From the NCBI RefSeq assembly GCF_000204055.1, contig NW_006768853.1, forward strand, positions 203,251 to 267,250: 64,000 nt of DNA, in the 5' to 3' direction. Positions 23,955 to 38,340 of the stretch are shown one piece after another. Made by a program: the position numbers and the translations under genes. Position 1 is the stretch's first letter; each line of letters opens with the position of its first letter. Source of the stretch: Melampsora larici-populina 98AG31. Lineage: Eukaryota > Basidiomycota > Pucciniomycetes > Pucciniales > Melampsoraceae. The notes below the pieces were generated by a model. It searched no databases and had not been told where the DNA came from. It saw nothing but the letters and a program-made list of their open reading frames with translations.

Positions 23955-26900
23955 TTCAAGTTTTGGATATGTTTTTTCTCGAGTCTTCTTATTTTTTACT
24001 TACGTCTTAATCACTCCTCTGAATCATCAACGCAAGAATCAATTCTGATATCTCATGATCCTCAACTGTTCAGGGGTTAATGAGATTACAGTCTCTGTTA
24101 TCTTATCTATCAATTTCTTAGATCCGTGCTTCCAATCTCATACAGACATTTAGATACATCCAAAAAATAGTCACATATGGTATTATATCCATTCCACATG
24201 TGCAAAAACACCTTCTTTGTTTTGTCTTTGTAAGACAATTGTGCTAAAAGTAAAAACATGTCTTAAATTCAAGACCTTTGCCACAATAGGCATAACAGGA
24301 GTTTCCAAGGAACTTATGCAGAGAGGCACCCCTTTGAGTTTATACAATAAGGAGTCTCAGATTCATATCAGACCCAGTGACTGAACATCACCATACTTTG
24401 AAAGTTGTTTTGAGTCTGCTAGAAACTGGTGACATGTAAATTAGAGACCAATGGCTCCAAAAAGGGTTGAAGTCTGTAGTTGCCTGCTTCCAGATCAACA
24501 ATGGATTCCAGGTCTCAAGTGCCTCAGCATTTTGAGGCACAGGATATGAAAAACTTGAATACACAACTACATAACAAAAAAACCTGATTGCAAGGTGAGC
24601 AGAAAGCACGTGGCAGAAAGGGCTCCCAACAAAGTGATGCAATATTAAAAACAGTTTCTTTCACATCTTGACCTATTGTGCTATCCCATTATAAAGCCTG
24701 GTTCTCTAAAAGATAGGCTGGGGACAAATTTATGAGTCCGCTTTGAACTTGTATCACAGGAAAGATCCCTGTCCCATGTACTTAACAGCTTATCTGCCAC
24801 AGCATGTCAATAGTAGTAACTTATACTGGATAGCACACTCAAAGGATTGTAGCAAGGTATAGATGTGGATGTCCACGGGAGCTCAGAAGGGGAAGCTACA
24901 GTCAAGACTCTCCAAACACATAGCTTGCTAAATGCAAGAACCCTCCAAAGTCATAGGGTATGGCTTCCATATTTGTGGTACAGGGCAAAATTTGCATTGA
25001 ACCCCCTATCCTCTTGATCCATAACAAAAAGGTCAGAAAACACTGTTTTTATCCCCACTAGAACCACACTTTTGGCCTGAGCTGCACATCAAGGTTGAAT
25101 GATTGGTTTGCTTAAGGGTGCATTGCCCTTTAGAGCCATAATCATTATAGCTTAAATGGAGGTTTCAAAACCCACATAGACATGGTATTCAAAAGTTTTT
25201 TCAAAAGAGCCATACAATTCATGGCCTTGGAGGGTGTTTTCAAAAAGGCCATACATCTATGTTATTGGAGGATTTTTCTAGCAAATACATAATCATACCA
25301 AAGCCCTATAATTCTATAGCACAGGGTCTCTGAATAAGGGTCTGGCTTCAGGGATTTTGACTGTAATTCACCTTTCAACATGGCCTTTGTATGGCCTCTG
25401 AAAAGCTTGAGATAGGTCTTGGAAAAAGGAATACCATTGATATGAAATCATTTGCTGGACATCCTCTGATCTTTGAATTATGGTCAAAAGAATACACACT
25501 GTAAATTATCTGTTCCACAATCCATCCCTGAAACAAAATGAGGTCAAAAAAATGCAGAAGTGATTTTTATCTTTGAAAAAGATCTTCTGTCTTTCTTCAA
25601 GGCAAAATTACTCTTAAAAGAGACATCACTACCAATCCCCCCACTGATCCATTTTCAATTTTTTTCAGACCTTTAGGAGAGAAAACTTCAGGGAGATTGC
25701 TCTCATAAATAAAGGAATGACAAAGAGAAAGTAGGGAGATTAGTACTGGTAGTGTTAGGGGAGCAGAAAACAGAGCAGAATTCAAAGACTTTCTTAGGAC
25801 TTGGATAGACTGTGACAACAGTACTTATATGCACATGTGTTGTCAAGGTCATTGAAATACATGTTCAAAATCAATCATATCTTGTCTGACTCACATACCT
25901 TTCCCATGCACTATTTCAACTTTTTACACTACTCCAAGTTTCAGAAAGCCTCCTGCACCAATTGTACAAATCCCAGATCTACTATGTGGCCCATCCTATA
26001 ACACAAAGCCAGTATTGGCGCTGTAAGCTCAGTTTAACAGCCCCCAAATAATATCAGCATACCCTAAGGCTAGCAGTGTGGACCAAAGTCTAGGTGCTAT
26101 TCACACCAGTTTTTTTGTGGGGATATGATCAACATCCTACAGATATCAAAATTACATCAGATTGAAGTGACTGGGCTCTTCAAATCATACCCATCCTCCT
26201 ATATTGGGGTGGCTAGCAGCTAGCTAAAGGCCAAACACAAGAACAGGCAATCAACCCAAAATAACAGACACAAACACTATAATTGAAAGAGCAAGATTGG
26301 TAGCAACAATAAATCCAAGAATTATATGTATGTCATTATGAACTAAAGAGTTCACATTCCAATCTGTGTAAATAACAGCTGACCTATAACTATAAACCCA
26401 ATCTTTTGTCCAGAATGTACTTTTATCTTGTCTCTGAATTGCATAATTGATGATTCAATTCCATCTCAAATGTCATCCTCATGATTTGGACTTTTCACTT
26501 AAATACAAGAAAAAATCAGGCCCACATAAATCTAACAATTTTGCCTTGAAATCAATATAGTTTCCATTGATACACTTGTTCCATTTGGGAGCATGATATT
26601 ACTCAAGGTTTACTGCAATATCCTCTCTCCTGATCAGTCGAGAACTCCATATAAGCTCCTGGAGGCTCCTACAGCCTATGATACCATCCTCGCCAGCTCA
26701 CAGGATGTGATTCACTGAAATCACACAATTGCAAGATTGTGCAGTTTGCAAGCTTGTGCAGTCAGGCAAGCTGGGGGTTTAATCTGATCATTACATAAAA
26801 TGTCCCGGTTGAGGGTTGGGTGTATAGAGCTTGCTTGAAGATATGAACATGATTCCAAGGGACAAGACACATCCCCTGGTTAGATGCCTTCCCACAAGTC

Positions 26901-27205
26901 TGGATGGAGTACAAATATCTGTAATGATGTTGAGGATGGGTTTATGCTGTTGTATGTGCTTACATGTGTGTGCTTCATGTAACCGCAGTTGAGAATTCAT
27001 ACGGTCGGCTTCCCGAATCGGTTAAAAACATTTTCTTGTTGCAAGCCAAATTGGATTCCTTCATCATTTCAACCGAACTCATCGTAAGTCTTCTTCTCTC
27101 TTCCGAGTCTCATCATGGAGTATGATAAAGGAACACAGACTGATTTCTTGCTCTTTTATTCACTTCGCATCTCAGCTTCACCTTATACCCTGGTCATTGG
27201 CCTAA
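23955..27205. other. Gene-poor interval of 3.2 kb
   Basis: No convincing coding frame, RNA gene or terminal-repeat element was found on either strand. There are short locally repeated phrases (for example around 25180-25300, where AAAGCCATAC-like words recur) and GC-poor stretches. It could be old transposon sequence decayed beyond recognition. The last 200 bases lead into the LYS2-type gene. Confidence 0.4.
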
Positions 27206-30200
27206 ATGTCAGATCACACTCTCGCTAGAATTGCTCGTAGGCTGAGCTCGCTCCCGTCAATCGCCTTACCTACGGACTACCCGCGTCCATCTCATTCGGC
27301 GAGTAAAAAAGTGGTTGAAGCTTCTATTGACGTCAATCTCAACCATCGCGCCAGTCTTGCCCTTGCTCGACTATCACTTCATGAAGATGGCAGTCCCGAT
27401 CCAAACTCTAGTTCCGAGAGACCCAACCCGCCAAGCCCATTTCATATCCTCTTGGCCACCTTCCTGGCCTTGCTTCATCGATATACGGGAGAGACAGATA
27501 TAGTTGTCGCTACTTCGAGCCGATCCGCTGATCACCCAGATCCATTGCTTCTGCGGGCTGAACTCCCGCCAGAACGATCTTTTTGGGGACTCGTTCGAGG
27601 AATAGAACAACTTGAAAAGTTTGCCAATTTGTTTTGCCTTTGGTGGATGTCATGACTTTTCGTGTGTCCCTCGTTCGGATGACTAACGTGTTTTCTATTA
27701 AATATCCTGACCAAACTTAGAGAAGCGGAGGCCGATCATGTTCCTTTTGAAACGCTGCTACAAACCGTTGGCCAGCGCGAAAATGATACCCGTGACTCTC
27801 CCTATACCCCGCTCTTCCGCGTTCGCTTCTTGGATGCAATGGACCAGACCGAATCTCACTTCATCAACTCCACCTCAATGACGACCGACCTGACGATCAT
27901 CGTCAAGTCTTCTGTCCCATCAACTCCTCTGGTGTCCTCACATGAACCTATGTTCCCTCGACCAATATCGCTGACCTTTTTATACAACTCGCTCTTGTTC
28001 ACATCAACTCGGATTCACCTCATGATTGATCAGCTTTCGCAGCTGTTGATTCAAGCCTCGATGCGGCCAAGTGCAAAATTGTCCACCATTCCTTTTTTGA
28101 CTCCTTCCCAGCTCTCACTCCTTCCTGATCCACGCCAGGATCTCAATTGGACAACTTGGCCCGGTCCCATTACTCGGATCTTTTCTGCCAACGCTCAACG
28201 ACACCCTGAAAAGCTCTGTGTATCAGAGCATCTCATCAGTCAAACTGCTGGTGACCTATCACAACCACCCCAAAATCGTCTACGGACATTCAATTATCGG
28301 CAGATCGATCAGGCATCCAACATTCTTGCTCACCAGTTACTGGCAGGTGGCATTGAGCCGGAGGATGTAGTGACCATATACTCAACCCGTGGTGTGGACT
28401 TGGTAGTTGCCATCGTTGGTATCCTCAAAGCTGGCGCTACATTCAGCGTGATCGACCCAGCTTATCCAAATCAGCGTCAAAAGATCTACCTACAAGTCTC
28501 TCGTCCTCGTGGTTTGATAGTCCTAGAGCGCGCCGGTAAATTATCTCAAGAGGTACAGGCATATATTGATGAAGAGCTTGATATCAAATTAACTATACCT
28601 GCTTTAGCTCTGCAAGATGATGGTCACTTGTTAGGAGGTGTTTCAGCCTCGGGAGAAGACCTACTTGCACCTGTACAATCAACATCAGACTCAGCACCGG
28701 ATGTTTCACTAGGTCCGGACTCAGTTGGAACACTTTCTTTTACCTCTGGATCCACTGGTATTCCTAAAGGTGTTAAGGGCAGACATTTCAGTCTTACTCA
28801 TTTTTTCCCTTGGATGGCTACCGAGTTCAAGTTAGATAGTAATAGCAAGTTCACCATGCTAAGTGGTATTGCACATGATCCAATCCAACGTGATATCTTT
28901 ACCCCACTCTTTCTCGGAGCCGAATTGCATATTCCTACGGCTGAAGATATTGGTACACCTGGCCGACTTGCTGAATGGATGGATGATACTCAAATCACTG
29001 TTACTCATCTTACCCCAGCTATGGGACAACTTCTATCAGCACAAGCTACTAGGATTATACCCTCTTTATCAAATGCTTTCTTTGTGGGTGATATTCTTAC
29101 TAAACGAGATTGTACACGACTTCAACAACTTGCACCCAATGTTCAAATCATCAATATGTTCGGTACAACTGAGACTCAGAGAGCTGTATCGTATTGTCCT
29201 ATTCCACCTATCTCTCAAGATTCAATTTACCTTGATACTAAAAAGGATATCATCCCTGCTGGTCGAGGTATGAAGGATGTTCAATTACTTGTTGTGAATC
29301 GGTTCGAAAAAAACTTACAGTGTGGGGTTGGAGAATTGGGTGAGATCTATGTGCGGTCGAGTGGGTTGGCAGAGGGTTATTTGGGTCCAGCGGAGGTCTC
29401 AGCTGAGAAGTTTATGCCGAACTGGTTTACCAGCAATGGAGCCATCGGGACCGATGCTAAATCGAATCAAATCGAAGGCAAGTGGCTTGGGGTTCGAGAT
29501 CGGGTCTATAAAACAGGTGACCTGGGAAGGTATCTCCCTGATGGTACTGTAGAGTGTGTGGGTAGATTAGATGATCAGATCAAGATTAGAGGTTTCAGGA
29601 TCGAATTAGGAGAGATTGATACACACCTTTCACAACATCCAGCCATTCGAGAAAATGTAACGTTGGTAAGAAGAGACAAAGATGAAGAAAAGATCTTGGT
29701 CAGTTACTTTGTACCGATGAAAGGTCAAGAGAATGAACTAATTAGCGGAAGTGAAGTCGAGGAAGAAGAAGAAGAAGATGTTAGTGAACTTGAGAAAGGA
29801 ATTCGAAAGTATCGAAAATTGATTAAAGATATTCGAGAGTATCTTAAAACTAAGTTACCTACTTATAGTATCCCAACACGTCAGTAGTTCTTTATCTGGC
29901 TCAAATTTATGACTGAAATGTAGACATTGATATCTCTTATATCTTTTTGCTTGTTTAGTTTTCGTACCACTGGTTCGTATGCCACTCAATCCGAATGGAA
30001 AGATTGATAAACCAGCTCTACCATTCCCAGATACAGCCAAGTATCTTACCGCATCACAAGTCAAAAATTCGAAAAAATCCACTTCAACTACTGAACTCAC
30101 TCAAACTCAATCTACCATTCAATCAATCTGGCAAACCTTATTACCTAACAATCTTTACTCAAATTCAATCATTCCAATTGATGAAAGTTTCTTTGATCTA

Positions 30201-31721
30201 GGTGGTCATTCAATTTTGGCTACTAGATTAGTATTTGAGATTAGAAAGATGATGGCTATCAATGCTCCACTTGGTCTCGTTTTCGAAAACCCTACCATTG
30301 GTGCTTTGGCTCATCAACTCGATCTCTTGAAGAACACGGATTTTGGTCTAGCTAAGGATGATGAAGAGAAGACAGGCGAAGAATCAAAGGCAACATCAGA
30401 TGTGGCCACATTTGATTATGCAGCTGATTCAAGGATGTTGATGAAGACTTTGAAACCTCGCTATTCAAAACCTCAATGGACCGATGAAACACCCAAGACC
30501 GTATTGCTTACCGGTGTTACAGGATTTCTAGGAGCGTTCATACTTCGGGAACTCTTGAGCTGTCCAAATCAGATTGGAAAAGTGATCTGTCATTTAAGAG
30601 CTAAATCAAAAGAAGCAGGTTTGGTTCGATTACGTGAAAGCTGCGAGAGTCGAGGATTTTGGGATGAGAGTTGGATGGCGAATGGTCGAGTTGAGATTGT
30701 TCTTGGGGATCTTGAATCCCGTCAAATCGGATTAAATGATGATTTATGGAAGGAATTAAGTGAACGAGTCGATCTAGTGGTCCATAATGGTGCATTGGTA
30801 CATTGGGTTTATCCTTATTCAAAGCTTAGATCTGCTAATGTCATGGCTACCTTGAGCTTGATTGAATTCATGGCGATTGGTAAATCAAAAGCAATGACGT
30901 TTGTCTCAAGTACGGCCGTTCTCGAAAAATCTCACTACGTGGACCTTTCTGATGTACTAGTACAACGTGGAGGACGAGGAATACCAGAGACAGACGACCT
31001 TGAAGCTAGTGCTACCGGCCTCACCACTGGTTACGGTCAAACCAAATGGGTCTCCGAACGACTCGTGATGGAAGCTGGACGTCGAGGTTTATGTGGATCA
31101 ATTATCAGACCGGCATATATCGTTGGAGATTCGAACACAGGTGTGACTAACACTGACGATTTCCTTTGGAGGTTGGTGAAAGGATGCGTACAAATCGGAG
31201 CCATCCCCGATATTCACAATACGGTTAATATGCTCCCAGTTAATGAGGTAGCACGATTGACAATGTTAGCATCAACTCGAAATCCGAATGATCTAAAAGT
31301 CTTTCATCTCACTGCACGTCCCTTACCACGTATGAATGAATTCCTCGAAACTTTGAAAGTTTACGGATATAATGTGATTAAGGAAGATTATCTTACATGG
31401 CGAATTAAATTAGAACAATCAGTGATGGATAGTGGACCTGAAGATAATGCATTATTCCCACTTTTACATTTTGTTTTGAACGATTTACCAACAAGTACGA
31501 AATCAGCAGAACTAGATGATTCAAATACAGTTCAATTGATTAAAAATGATGATGGAGATGAAAATCGAATGACAGTGAATGCTGAAAGGATCGGAATTTA
31601 TCTGGCTTGGCTTGTTCGAGTTGGATTCTTACCTAAACCGAATGGAGATGATGGTGATAAAATGAATTTACCAAGTCTTGGGGGAGGAACTGGTTGGGCT
31701 GTAGGAAGAAGTGGGCATTGA
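27206..31721 (+). CDS. LYS2: L-2-aminoadipate reductase, LYS2 type
   Basis: Large multidomain enzyme of the fungal alpha-aminoadipate lysine pathway. It activates 2-aminoadipate with ATP, loads it on a phosphopantetheine arm, and reduces it with NADPH to the semialdehyde. Three exons (27206-27618, 27721-29879, 29959-31721) join in frame to 1444 residues, close to the usual Lys2 length. The N-terminal condensation-like part is followed by the adenylation domain with FTSGSTGIPKGVKGRH, MFGTTETQRA, YKTGDLGRYLPDG and IKIRGFRIELGEID. PLNPNGKIDKPALPFP closes that domain. The carrier motif FFDLGGHSILATRL holds the serine that receives the arm. The reductase has the Rossmann glycine motif VLLTGVTGFLGAF and the catalytic YGQTK. 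All key motifs are present and nothing looks broken. A separate phosphopantetheinyl transferase (Lys5) would be needed and is not in this window. Confidence 0.95.
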
Positions 31722-33260
31722 GGGGCAAGAGTTCACATTGCGTTTTTCTGTCTATCTTCTTACTCATCTCTATCTTGAGGCATCCTGATTTAACTAAGAG
31801 TTTCTTTTACTTTTTTCACCTCATTTAACTTCATTTATTAGTTTTGAGATTTTATGACTGTTTCTTTTTTGGCGTGATTGCGTCATGATAAAATGTGTCT
31901 TGTTTGAATCAAAATCAAAAGCATAGAATAAGCTTCGTTATGAAAGTATGCATAGACTATACAGGTTATTTTGGACCAAGCTAGGAAGAGGAAAATGTGC
32001 AATGAACTGTTGCATTTTTCATTTCAATAAAACAATACAACAAAGACTCTGAGTCTGCCCAGAATGATACGGAGCGGCAAAGAACCTTGAATAATACACC
32101 ACTCAAATGAGCTTTGTAGAAAGAGCGATAGTACGTGTACTGGCCAATGAAACCAGACCTTGAGTTCAAAGTGAGTTGTTGCTGGCTTCGAGGTTGATTG
32201 AGCTCGCACTTGAGGCTTTAGCTCTCAAGCTATCATAACCCCTCCTGCTGTTGAACATTCCTACTGCCCGTGTTCAGTTTCTCGAAACTTGTTATATGTT
32301 TTTCTCATCGTCAATTTAGGCACCACTTTGCAGATGATTCTCTTAAAGCGGTACATATCCCCAACCTTCAAATGATGGCCATGATCTTTCCAATCTTTAT
32401 CAAAGCTCTCTTTACGTTCTTGTGCTATTGCCAAATGGCGTTACTTGATCCTTGAGAGATCAACCCACGTGAATTGAGAAGAATGACAGAACCCGAAGCT
32501 TCTTATCAGACTTTCATAATCATGGAAGATCTGCAACATACGCTTCCTACTTTCCTAGTCACTGGTTTGTTTATGCAATCAGCTTACACCTTCGAGCTTG
32601 ATGATGCAGGAGGATTCGATTATGAGGAAGGTTTACTGCGTTCATGCATGATTTGTTTACTTCGATCCAGATAGTGCGTTCATCTTCCACGTCATCTTCA
32701 TTGACTTTTGCAGTTGAAGTTTAAAAGTTGAAGCAAATTGATACTCATGCGTCATTGTGCAAGAATTCTCTCGAAGCGGTCCATCGTTCGGCTAGAACAT
32801 TTCATCCATGATGTGATGTATCTTTTTGATGAACATCATCATTAAATGTATGGAATGTCATCTCAGACTGGACTATAAGTTCATTTACTTAATGATAGAG
32901 TTCTTGTGACTTTCATCTCATGTGTCTATCATTATGAGCTTGATGTAAAACCTTTTCATCTCTGATTTTTCGACTTGCCGCCCGCCAGCAACTTGGAAAA
33001 TTCACTCGGCTGGTACAAATGGATTCTCATCTATCATATGGTGGCCTTGGGAAGTCTAAGATCTTCAAAGCAACATGAACCGCTTGTTTTACTCTAAATA
33101 ACACACATTGGAAAATCGGATGCTAGTGAAGTTTGTCGAATTTATAAGAGATTATAAACCTTTCAAGTTATTTTTCATTGATTGCAAAGCGTCTCATACT
33201 TTGACTCCACATAGAACTTGCATCTAATTCTACGGCAAAAGAACGCTAAACTTTGCTAGA
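31722..33260. other. Intergenic, no supported gene
   Basis: The first 150 bases are T-rich 3' flank of LYS2. The rest has only short frames without recognisable features. The 100 bases before 33261 presumably carry the promoter of the first chitin deacetylase. Confidence 0.4.
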
Positions 33261-35243
33261 ATGAAGTCATATCATCACATTCCTCTAATGTTCTTCTTAT
33301 GCTTAAAGCTCACGAATCAATCAGATCCACGTCTCTTCCGACGTCAGGCTACTAATTACCCAACTATGGATGTCATCGGACCTAAGCCTAGGACTGAATG
33401 GATCACAGCTTACGATCAAGAAAAAGCAGCCGGTCGAATTCCTAACATTCCACCTTCCATCAAATTGGGCTCTGGATTGATTAAATACCCTTCAGGCGTG
33501 AATCCTTTAGACCCAAACGTTTGTAGCTGGACGATGGGATGTAAATCTCCTAATGAGTTGAGATACTTTTTTTATCGAGTTTTTTTTATTATAATAAGCT
33601 AGTTGAGAGAAGAAGAATTAAGGAAAAGATAGAAATATAATGAGAGTTGAGCATGCATGTTGAAAGATTTATTTATATTTCTTCCTGGAATCACTTTTTA
33701 GTATCAATGATGCTCCAGATGGTATGATGGGAATAAGTTTGTTAGTGATTTCCCTCTGTCATGAAAACAACACGACTTGAATTCTTACTGAATCATATCT
33801 TGATGAATTAATTTCTTGACAGTGACGATGGGCCCCAAGGAGGAGCAGTTAAGCTTTTGAAATTCCTCAAATCTGTCAATCAAACGGCCACACACTTCAT
33901 GATTGGTGGGTTTTTATCATTTATCACTTTCCTCGGTAATTTCATCCGAAGTTAACTTACTTTCTTTTTTGTTTGGGTCTCCTCATAATTGATAGGAAGC
34001 AGGATTTTAGAAAACCGAAAAGATTTCCAAGCCGCGTTAACACAGGGAGATCATATTGCAGTTCATACTTGGAGTCGTCAGTATATTTGCTTATATTTAT
34101 TTAGGGTTCATTTTGTGAAGAAGTACTAACTCGACCATGAAAAAAATCAGATCCGTTGATGTCCACTTTATCTGATCACGCCGTGCTTGGTGAGATCGGA
34201 TGGACTTTACAAATTATCTTTGTTAGTCACCCAGCTTTTGGAAATCATGATACTTTTCAATTCTTAGACTGTTGAGTAACGAGATATTGTGTTCAGGATT
34301 TCAGCGGTGGTCGATTGCCTGCTTACTGGAGGCCACCATATGGTACGCCGGGCGTCATGAATATGAGGCATAAACCTGAGGTGGTATAGCTCTAATGGTC
34401 ACTGTGAAACTTCTCTGTTGGTTTTTCAGGCGACACAGATAACAGAGTTCGAGCGATTGCAAAGGTGAGCTTCACATTCATATACATTCTTTTCTTTGAC
34501 ATTCAACTTGGGTTTCAATCCTCACAGAACGTATTCGGTCTTAAAACTGTAATATGGAATCATGATACCAACGATTGGTGTGTAACATCTGAAAACACAA
34601 ACACATGTGGAAACGCCGGTCCAGCAAATCAAGCTGCAGTCACATCTGAAATCAAAGGTTTTGCAGCAAGTTCAAAATCTCCCGGTTTGATTATCTTAGA
34701 GCATGAAATCACCGTACATTCTGTTGGAGGGTTCTCTGATTCGTGGTCCACTATCAAAGCAGCTGGTTGGGATACTGTAAGCAAAATTTTCCACCTGCTC
34801 TCTGTGATCATGATCTTTGTTGATGAGTCATTCATTTTTTTGGGTTGACAAGCGGCCTATCCCTGCATTATTTGATCATCCATGGTATCAGGTTGGTAGC
34901 TCATATATATCCATCAACTTGATAGATAAATTGTATCTAATCTCATCAGTTTTTGTAGAACGCAAATGGAGCGTTTGATAATCCAATCAAATTGAACAGT
35001 GTACTCAATTCCACCTCATACATCAATGATCAATTAACTCAACCTATCAAAAATTTTACAACTGATGTGATCTCTTCAACATCTGACTCATCTAACCTTT
35101 CTCAAAACAACACGACTTCACCGCAATCAAGCTCACCGTCAAGCTCACAATCAAACGCACACTCTGGAGTCACAATAAAGGAATTCAAGATTTGGCAGAT
35201 GTTTCTTGCATTCATAATAATCTTATTGCTCAGTTGGATTTAA
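33261..35243 (+). CDS. Chitin deacetylase, GPI-type (paralogue 1)
   Basis: NodB-type polysaccharide deacetylase that removes acetyl groups from cell-wall chitin to give chitosan. In rusts this is linked to hiding surface chitin from the host. Ten exons join in frame to 407 residues: 33261-33556, 33702-33740, 33823-33905, 33996-34076, 34151-34221, 34297-34342, 34430-34464, 34528-34776, 34853-34891 and 34959-35243. Motif 1 is ISFDDGPQGG, with base Asp and metal Asp, rebuilt across intron 2. Motif 2 is HTWSHP across intron 4. Motif 3 is YWRPPYGDTDNRVRA across intron 6. IWNHDTNDW and LIILEHE follow. The N-terminus is a short hydrophobic leader. The C-terminus is a Ser/Thr/Asn-rich spacer and a hydrophobic tail (QMFLAFIIILLLSWI), which suggests a GPI anchor. 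It is the divergent member of the three local paralogues and lies on the opposite strand. Confidence 0.9.
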
Positions 35244-36401
35244 TATTGGGTAGTCAATTTTTATTACTTTCTATCTATTACCTTGTAAGACTAAAATCAA
35301 ATATTTAATTTCTTTGAAACACATTACATAGAACATTCATATCTTATGACTTCACTATCTTTTCACTACTATTCAATATATTTCAGACCTTTCTACATAA
35401 TGATAACAGTTGCCCATTTGGATAAAATAGACAATTGCTTTATCTTTTTTTGGCTTTATTAAAATATAGAGATATATCATTACTTATTTTTATGACACTT
35501 ATTTAAACTTTAATGACTTTATTCATTATCTAGAAATCCATTATTTGATGAGCAATTATTCAGTGAGACCCTTCAGTTTCATGTGAGATTGAGGTATGAG
35601 TTAGCACTTGAGTTGGTTGGCTGAGAAAAGATGTAGAGGGGGCAATGAGCTCTTTGGAATCCTCAAAATTATATCTGAGACTCCTTTCTTGTATAAGTTT
35701 TCACCTTGAAATATCAATATATTTTTTGATCACTTATCAGCTCTTCACTTGGCACCAAAGCTGAAGAACTGATCTTCTAGCTGTCACAAATACATGATTC
35801 CATGTCACTTATCATAACAGGTACTTTATCCTATCACGAGCCTATGTACCCTAGTAGGAAGTTACCCAGCTGGCTGTTTTGCTTATGCAGCCCCACAACC
35901 CTTTTTGGATCTTGTTGAAGCTTTTTTCATCAAGTATTTGATACATTGGCAATGCAGGTGGGTTTGTAAATTTCAAGACGTTTCTGTGTTCTAGGCAACT
36001 CAACAATTGTGTTTCATTATCTCGTGGTATGAGTGCTTCTTTCCTCAATTTCATGTTCAAAGGATGGAACCACGTCACACTGGCAGAATCATGTAAAGAA
36101 AGCCGTTCTTCTCACGTTTTTCATGTCTCCGTTTGTATTCTTTGGTAGGATTCAAAGCTCAGCTATATCATTATCTGATCGATTTTGGCATCTGGGTTGG
36201 ACAGAACGACTCATCGTTGTATGACAAGATCTTCAGGGGTCCAGGTATGCAAGCGAATGAATTTGACAAATGAAAGAACCACTACCAGTCGTGTCAACAT
36301 AATTCGGGACCAGTAGGAAAGAGAGGAATCACAAAACTACTCTACTATGTGAGATTATATAAGATAGGATAGCGTAACTCAGGGCCTTCAAAATCGTGAT
36401 G
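35244..36401. other. Intergenic between convergent chitin deacetylase genes
   Basis: AT-rich flank where paralogue 1 (+) and paralogue 2 (-) end facing each other. No gene, RNA gene or clear repeat was seen. Confidence 0.4.
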
Positions 36402-38340
36402 TTATAGCAAACTAAAGAGAAAGAAAACAAATGGCATCGTATTCCAGAACCCGAAGCTCAATCGAGTAGTTCCTGAGGTCTCGCTTGGCGGTCCGGAGCT
36501 AGACGTATTGACAAATACTGATGGCGCATGGTTGGTGAGGTTCGGAGTTGTCGATTTGATTCCTGAGGTAGTGTTCAGCACTGAGCTGGAATTTAGCCCT
36601 GAGCTGGTATTCGACGAGGTAACTGGCTTGGGTGGATCGACAGACTGGCTAGCATTCTTGCTGGTGGTAGGCTGAGACCCATGTAAAGACTGGCTAGCAT
36701 TCAATACACTAGTCACGTCGTTCGGGTGATCGGAACCTCCAAAGGCGTTCTGGAGTGGATACATCAGCAACCTATCTTCACAATCACTAAGCCGTTGGAC
36801 GAACCTGATACCAAGGTTTGTTGAACAATCCAGGGATGGGGCGCTTGATGATGTAAAACAGAACAGCCGATAAGACTTAGTCCCCACAAAGTCACTGCGG
36901 GCGGAAAACTTACGGTATCCCATCCCGCTGCCTTGATAGCGGCCCACGCATCAGCAAATCCTCGCACTGAATGGAGCGTGACTTCATGTTCTAAAATCAC
37001 TAAACCGGGCGATTTGGGTAGTTTAGCGAAGTCCTTGAGCTGAGCAGTCAATGCTGCTTGATTTGCCGGCCCGCGGTTTGTGCAGATGTTCACATCATCA
37101 GGTGATACACACCAGTCCTCCGTATCGTGGTTCCAGATTACGGTTTGAAGCCCGAATACGTGCTGCGAGTAGATAGAGTCAACCTTGGTGACGCAAGCAG
37201 TTGGGGTACAAGGTCCAAATATACCTTGGCAATTGCTCTAACTCGGTTATCAGTGTCACCTGTGGCGGGAACGAGAAGAACATTATGGGTAAGTACAGAG
37301 GAATCAAATAACACGAGGATAATGTATGCATACCATACGGAGGTCTCCAGTATGCAGGCAATCGACCATTGCTTAAATCCTATGGATGAACGTTTGTCGA
37401 ATTCGAATGAGTCCAGCTATTCACAAGTCTGAGGTGTCGGAAATAATTAGGACTAACGAAGATTACTTGCGAGGTCCAACCAATCTCGCCCAGGACTTGG
37501 AGATCAGTTAAAGTGGTCATCAGGGGATCTAAGAATTCGACCTCGAAGAATTAGCCTTCCAGCAAAGGTCCGGATGGAACGAAGCATGGCTACTAACGAC
37601 TCCATGTATGAACGGCGATATGATCTCCTTTTGCGACCGTGGCTTTGAACGCATCAGTGTTACTTAGGATTCTACTGCCTATTTTTCGTTCGTCCAAGCA
37701 AAAAGATTGTCACGTTCTGTCAGTCTCGCAATGTTGAAATGTAATAGATTGTTAAAATGACGCACCAATCATAAAATGAGTTGCGCTCTGGTTCACAGAG
37801 CCAAGGAACTGAAGAAGTTCAGTGGTTCCTCCTTGCGGTCCATCGTCACTATTGAAAAATTCAGCATCAGCATATACTCTCTGCCTAGTAATTTGGGTAG
37901 CTTGTGACTGAGAAAAATGAATGACAAACAAGCTGATACCCATCATCCCATCTGGAGCGTCATTGATACTGTTGAATTCGAGAGGGAAAGAAATTGATTA
38001 GCATTCACATTATCCAAGGCAAACGAGCGAGAAGGAGTCTCAACTCATTAGGACTTTTGCAGCCCAATAGCCAATTACAGACACTAGGGTCCAAGGGATT
38101 CACACTTTCTGGGTATTGGACAAGTCCAGAAGGTAATTTGACTGATGGTTGAATGTCAGGAATCCGACCGGCCGCCTTTTCTCGCTGGTAGGCATCTACC
38201 CACTCCTGCTTCGGGGTGGGTCCGGGGATATCCAAGGCTGGGTAATTGGAACTTTGACGTTTGAAGAGAGGGACATGAGAAGCATTAGAGACATTTGCAA
38301 GCAGTGAGAGCACGGCGGAGACGACGATTAGGAGCTGCAT
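36402..38340 (-). CDS. Chitin deacetylase, GPI-type (paralogue 2)
   Basis: Minus-strand chitin deacetylase of 428 residues. Exons in reading order: 38340-38045, 37968-37930, 37848-37766, 37678-37598, 37528-37458, 37379-37334, 37259-37225, 37162-36914, 36843-36805 and 36749-36402. The first nine have exactly the same lengths as in paralogue 1, so all nine intron positions are conserved. The start at 38340 gives a clear signal peptide (MQLLIVVSAVLSLLANVSNA). Catalytic motifs are FDDGPQGG, HTWSHP, YWRPPYGDTDNRVRA and LVILEHE. The last exon encodes a Ser/Thr/Asn-rich region with many N-glycosylation-type sites and a hydrophobic end (FVFFLFSLL) fit for a GPI anchor. Roughly 94-97 percent of bases match paralogue 3 in sampled middle exons, and a 205-bp tract at the start is identical. 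Confidence 0.9.

Noticed and set aside
33702..33905. An apparently altered motif 1 (ISDDGP) in the chitin deacetylases.
   Set aside because: It came from a wrong donor site. With the donor four bases later the join reads ISFDDGP and total exon length becomes a whole number of codons in paralogues 1 and 2.
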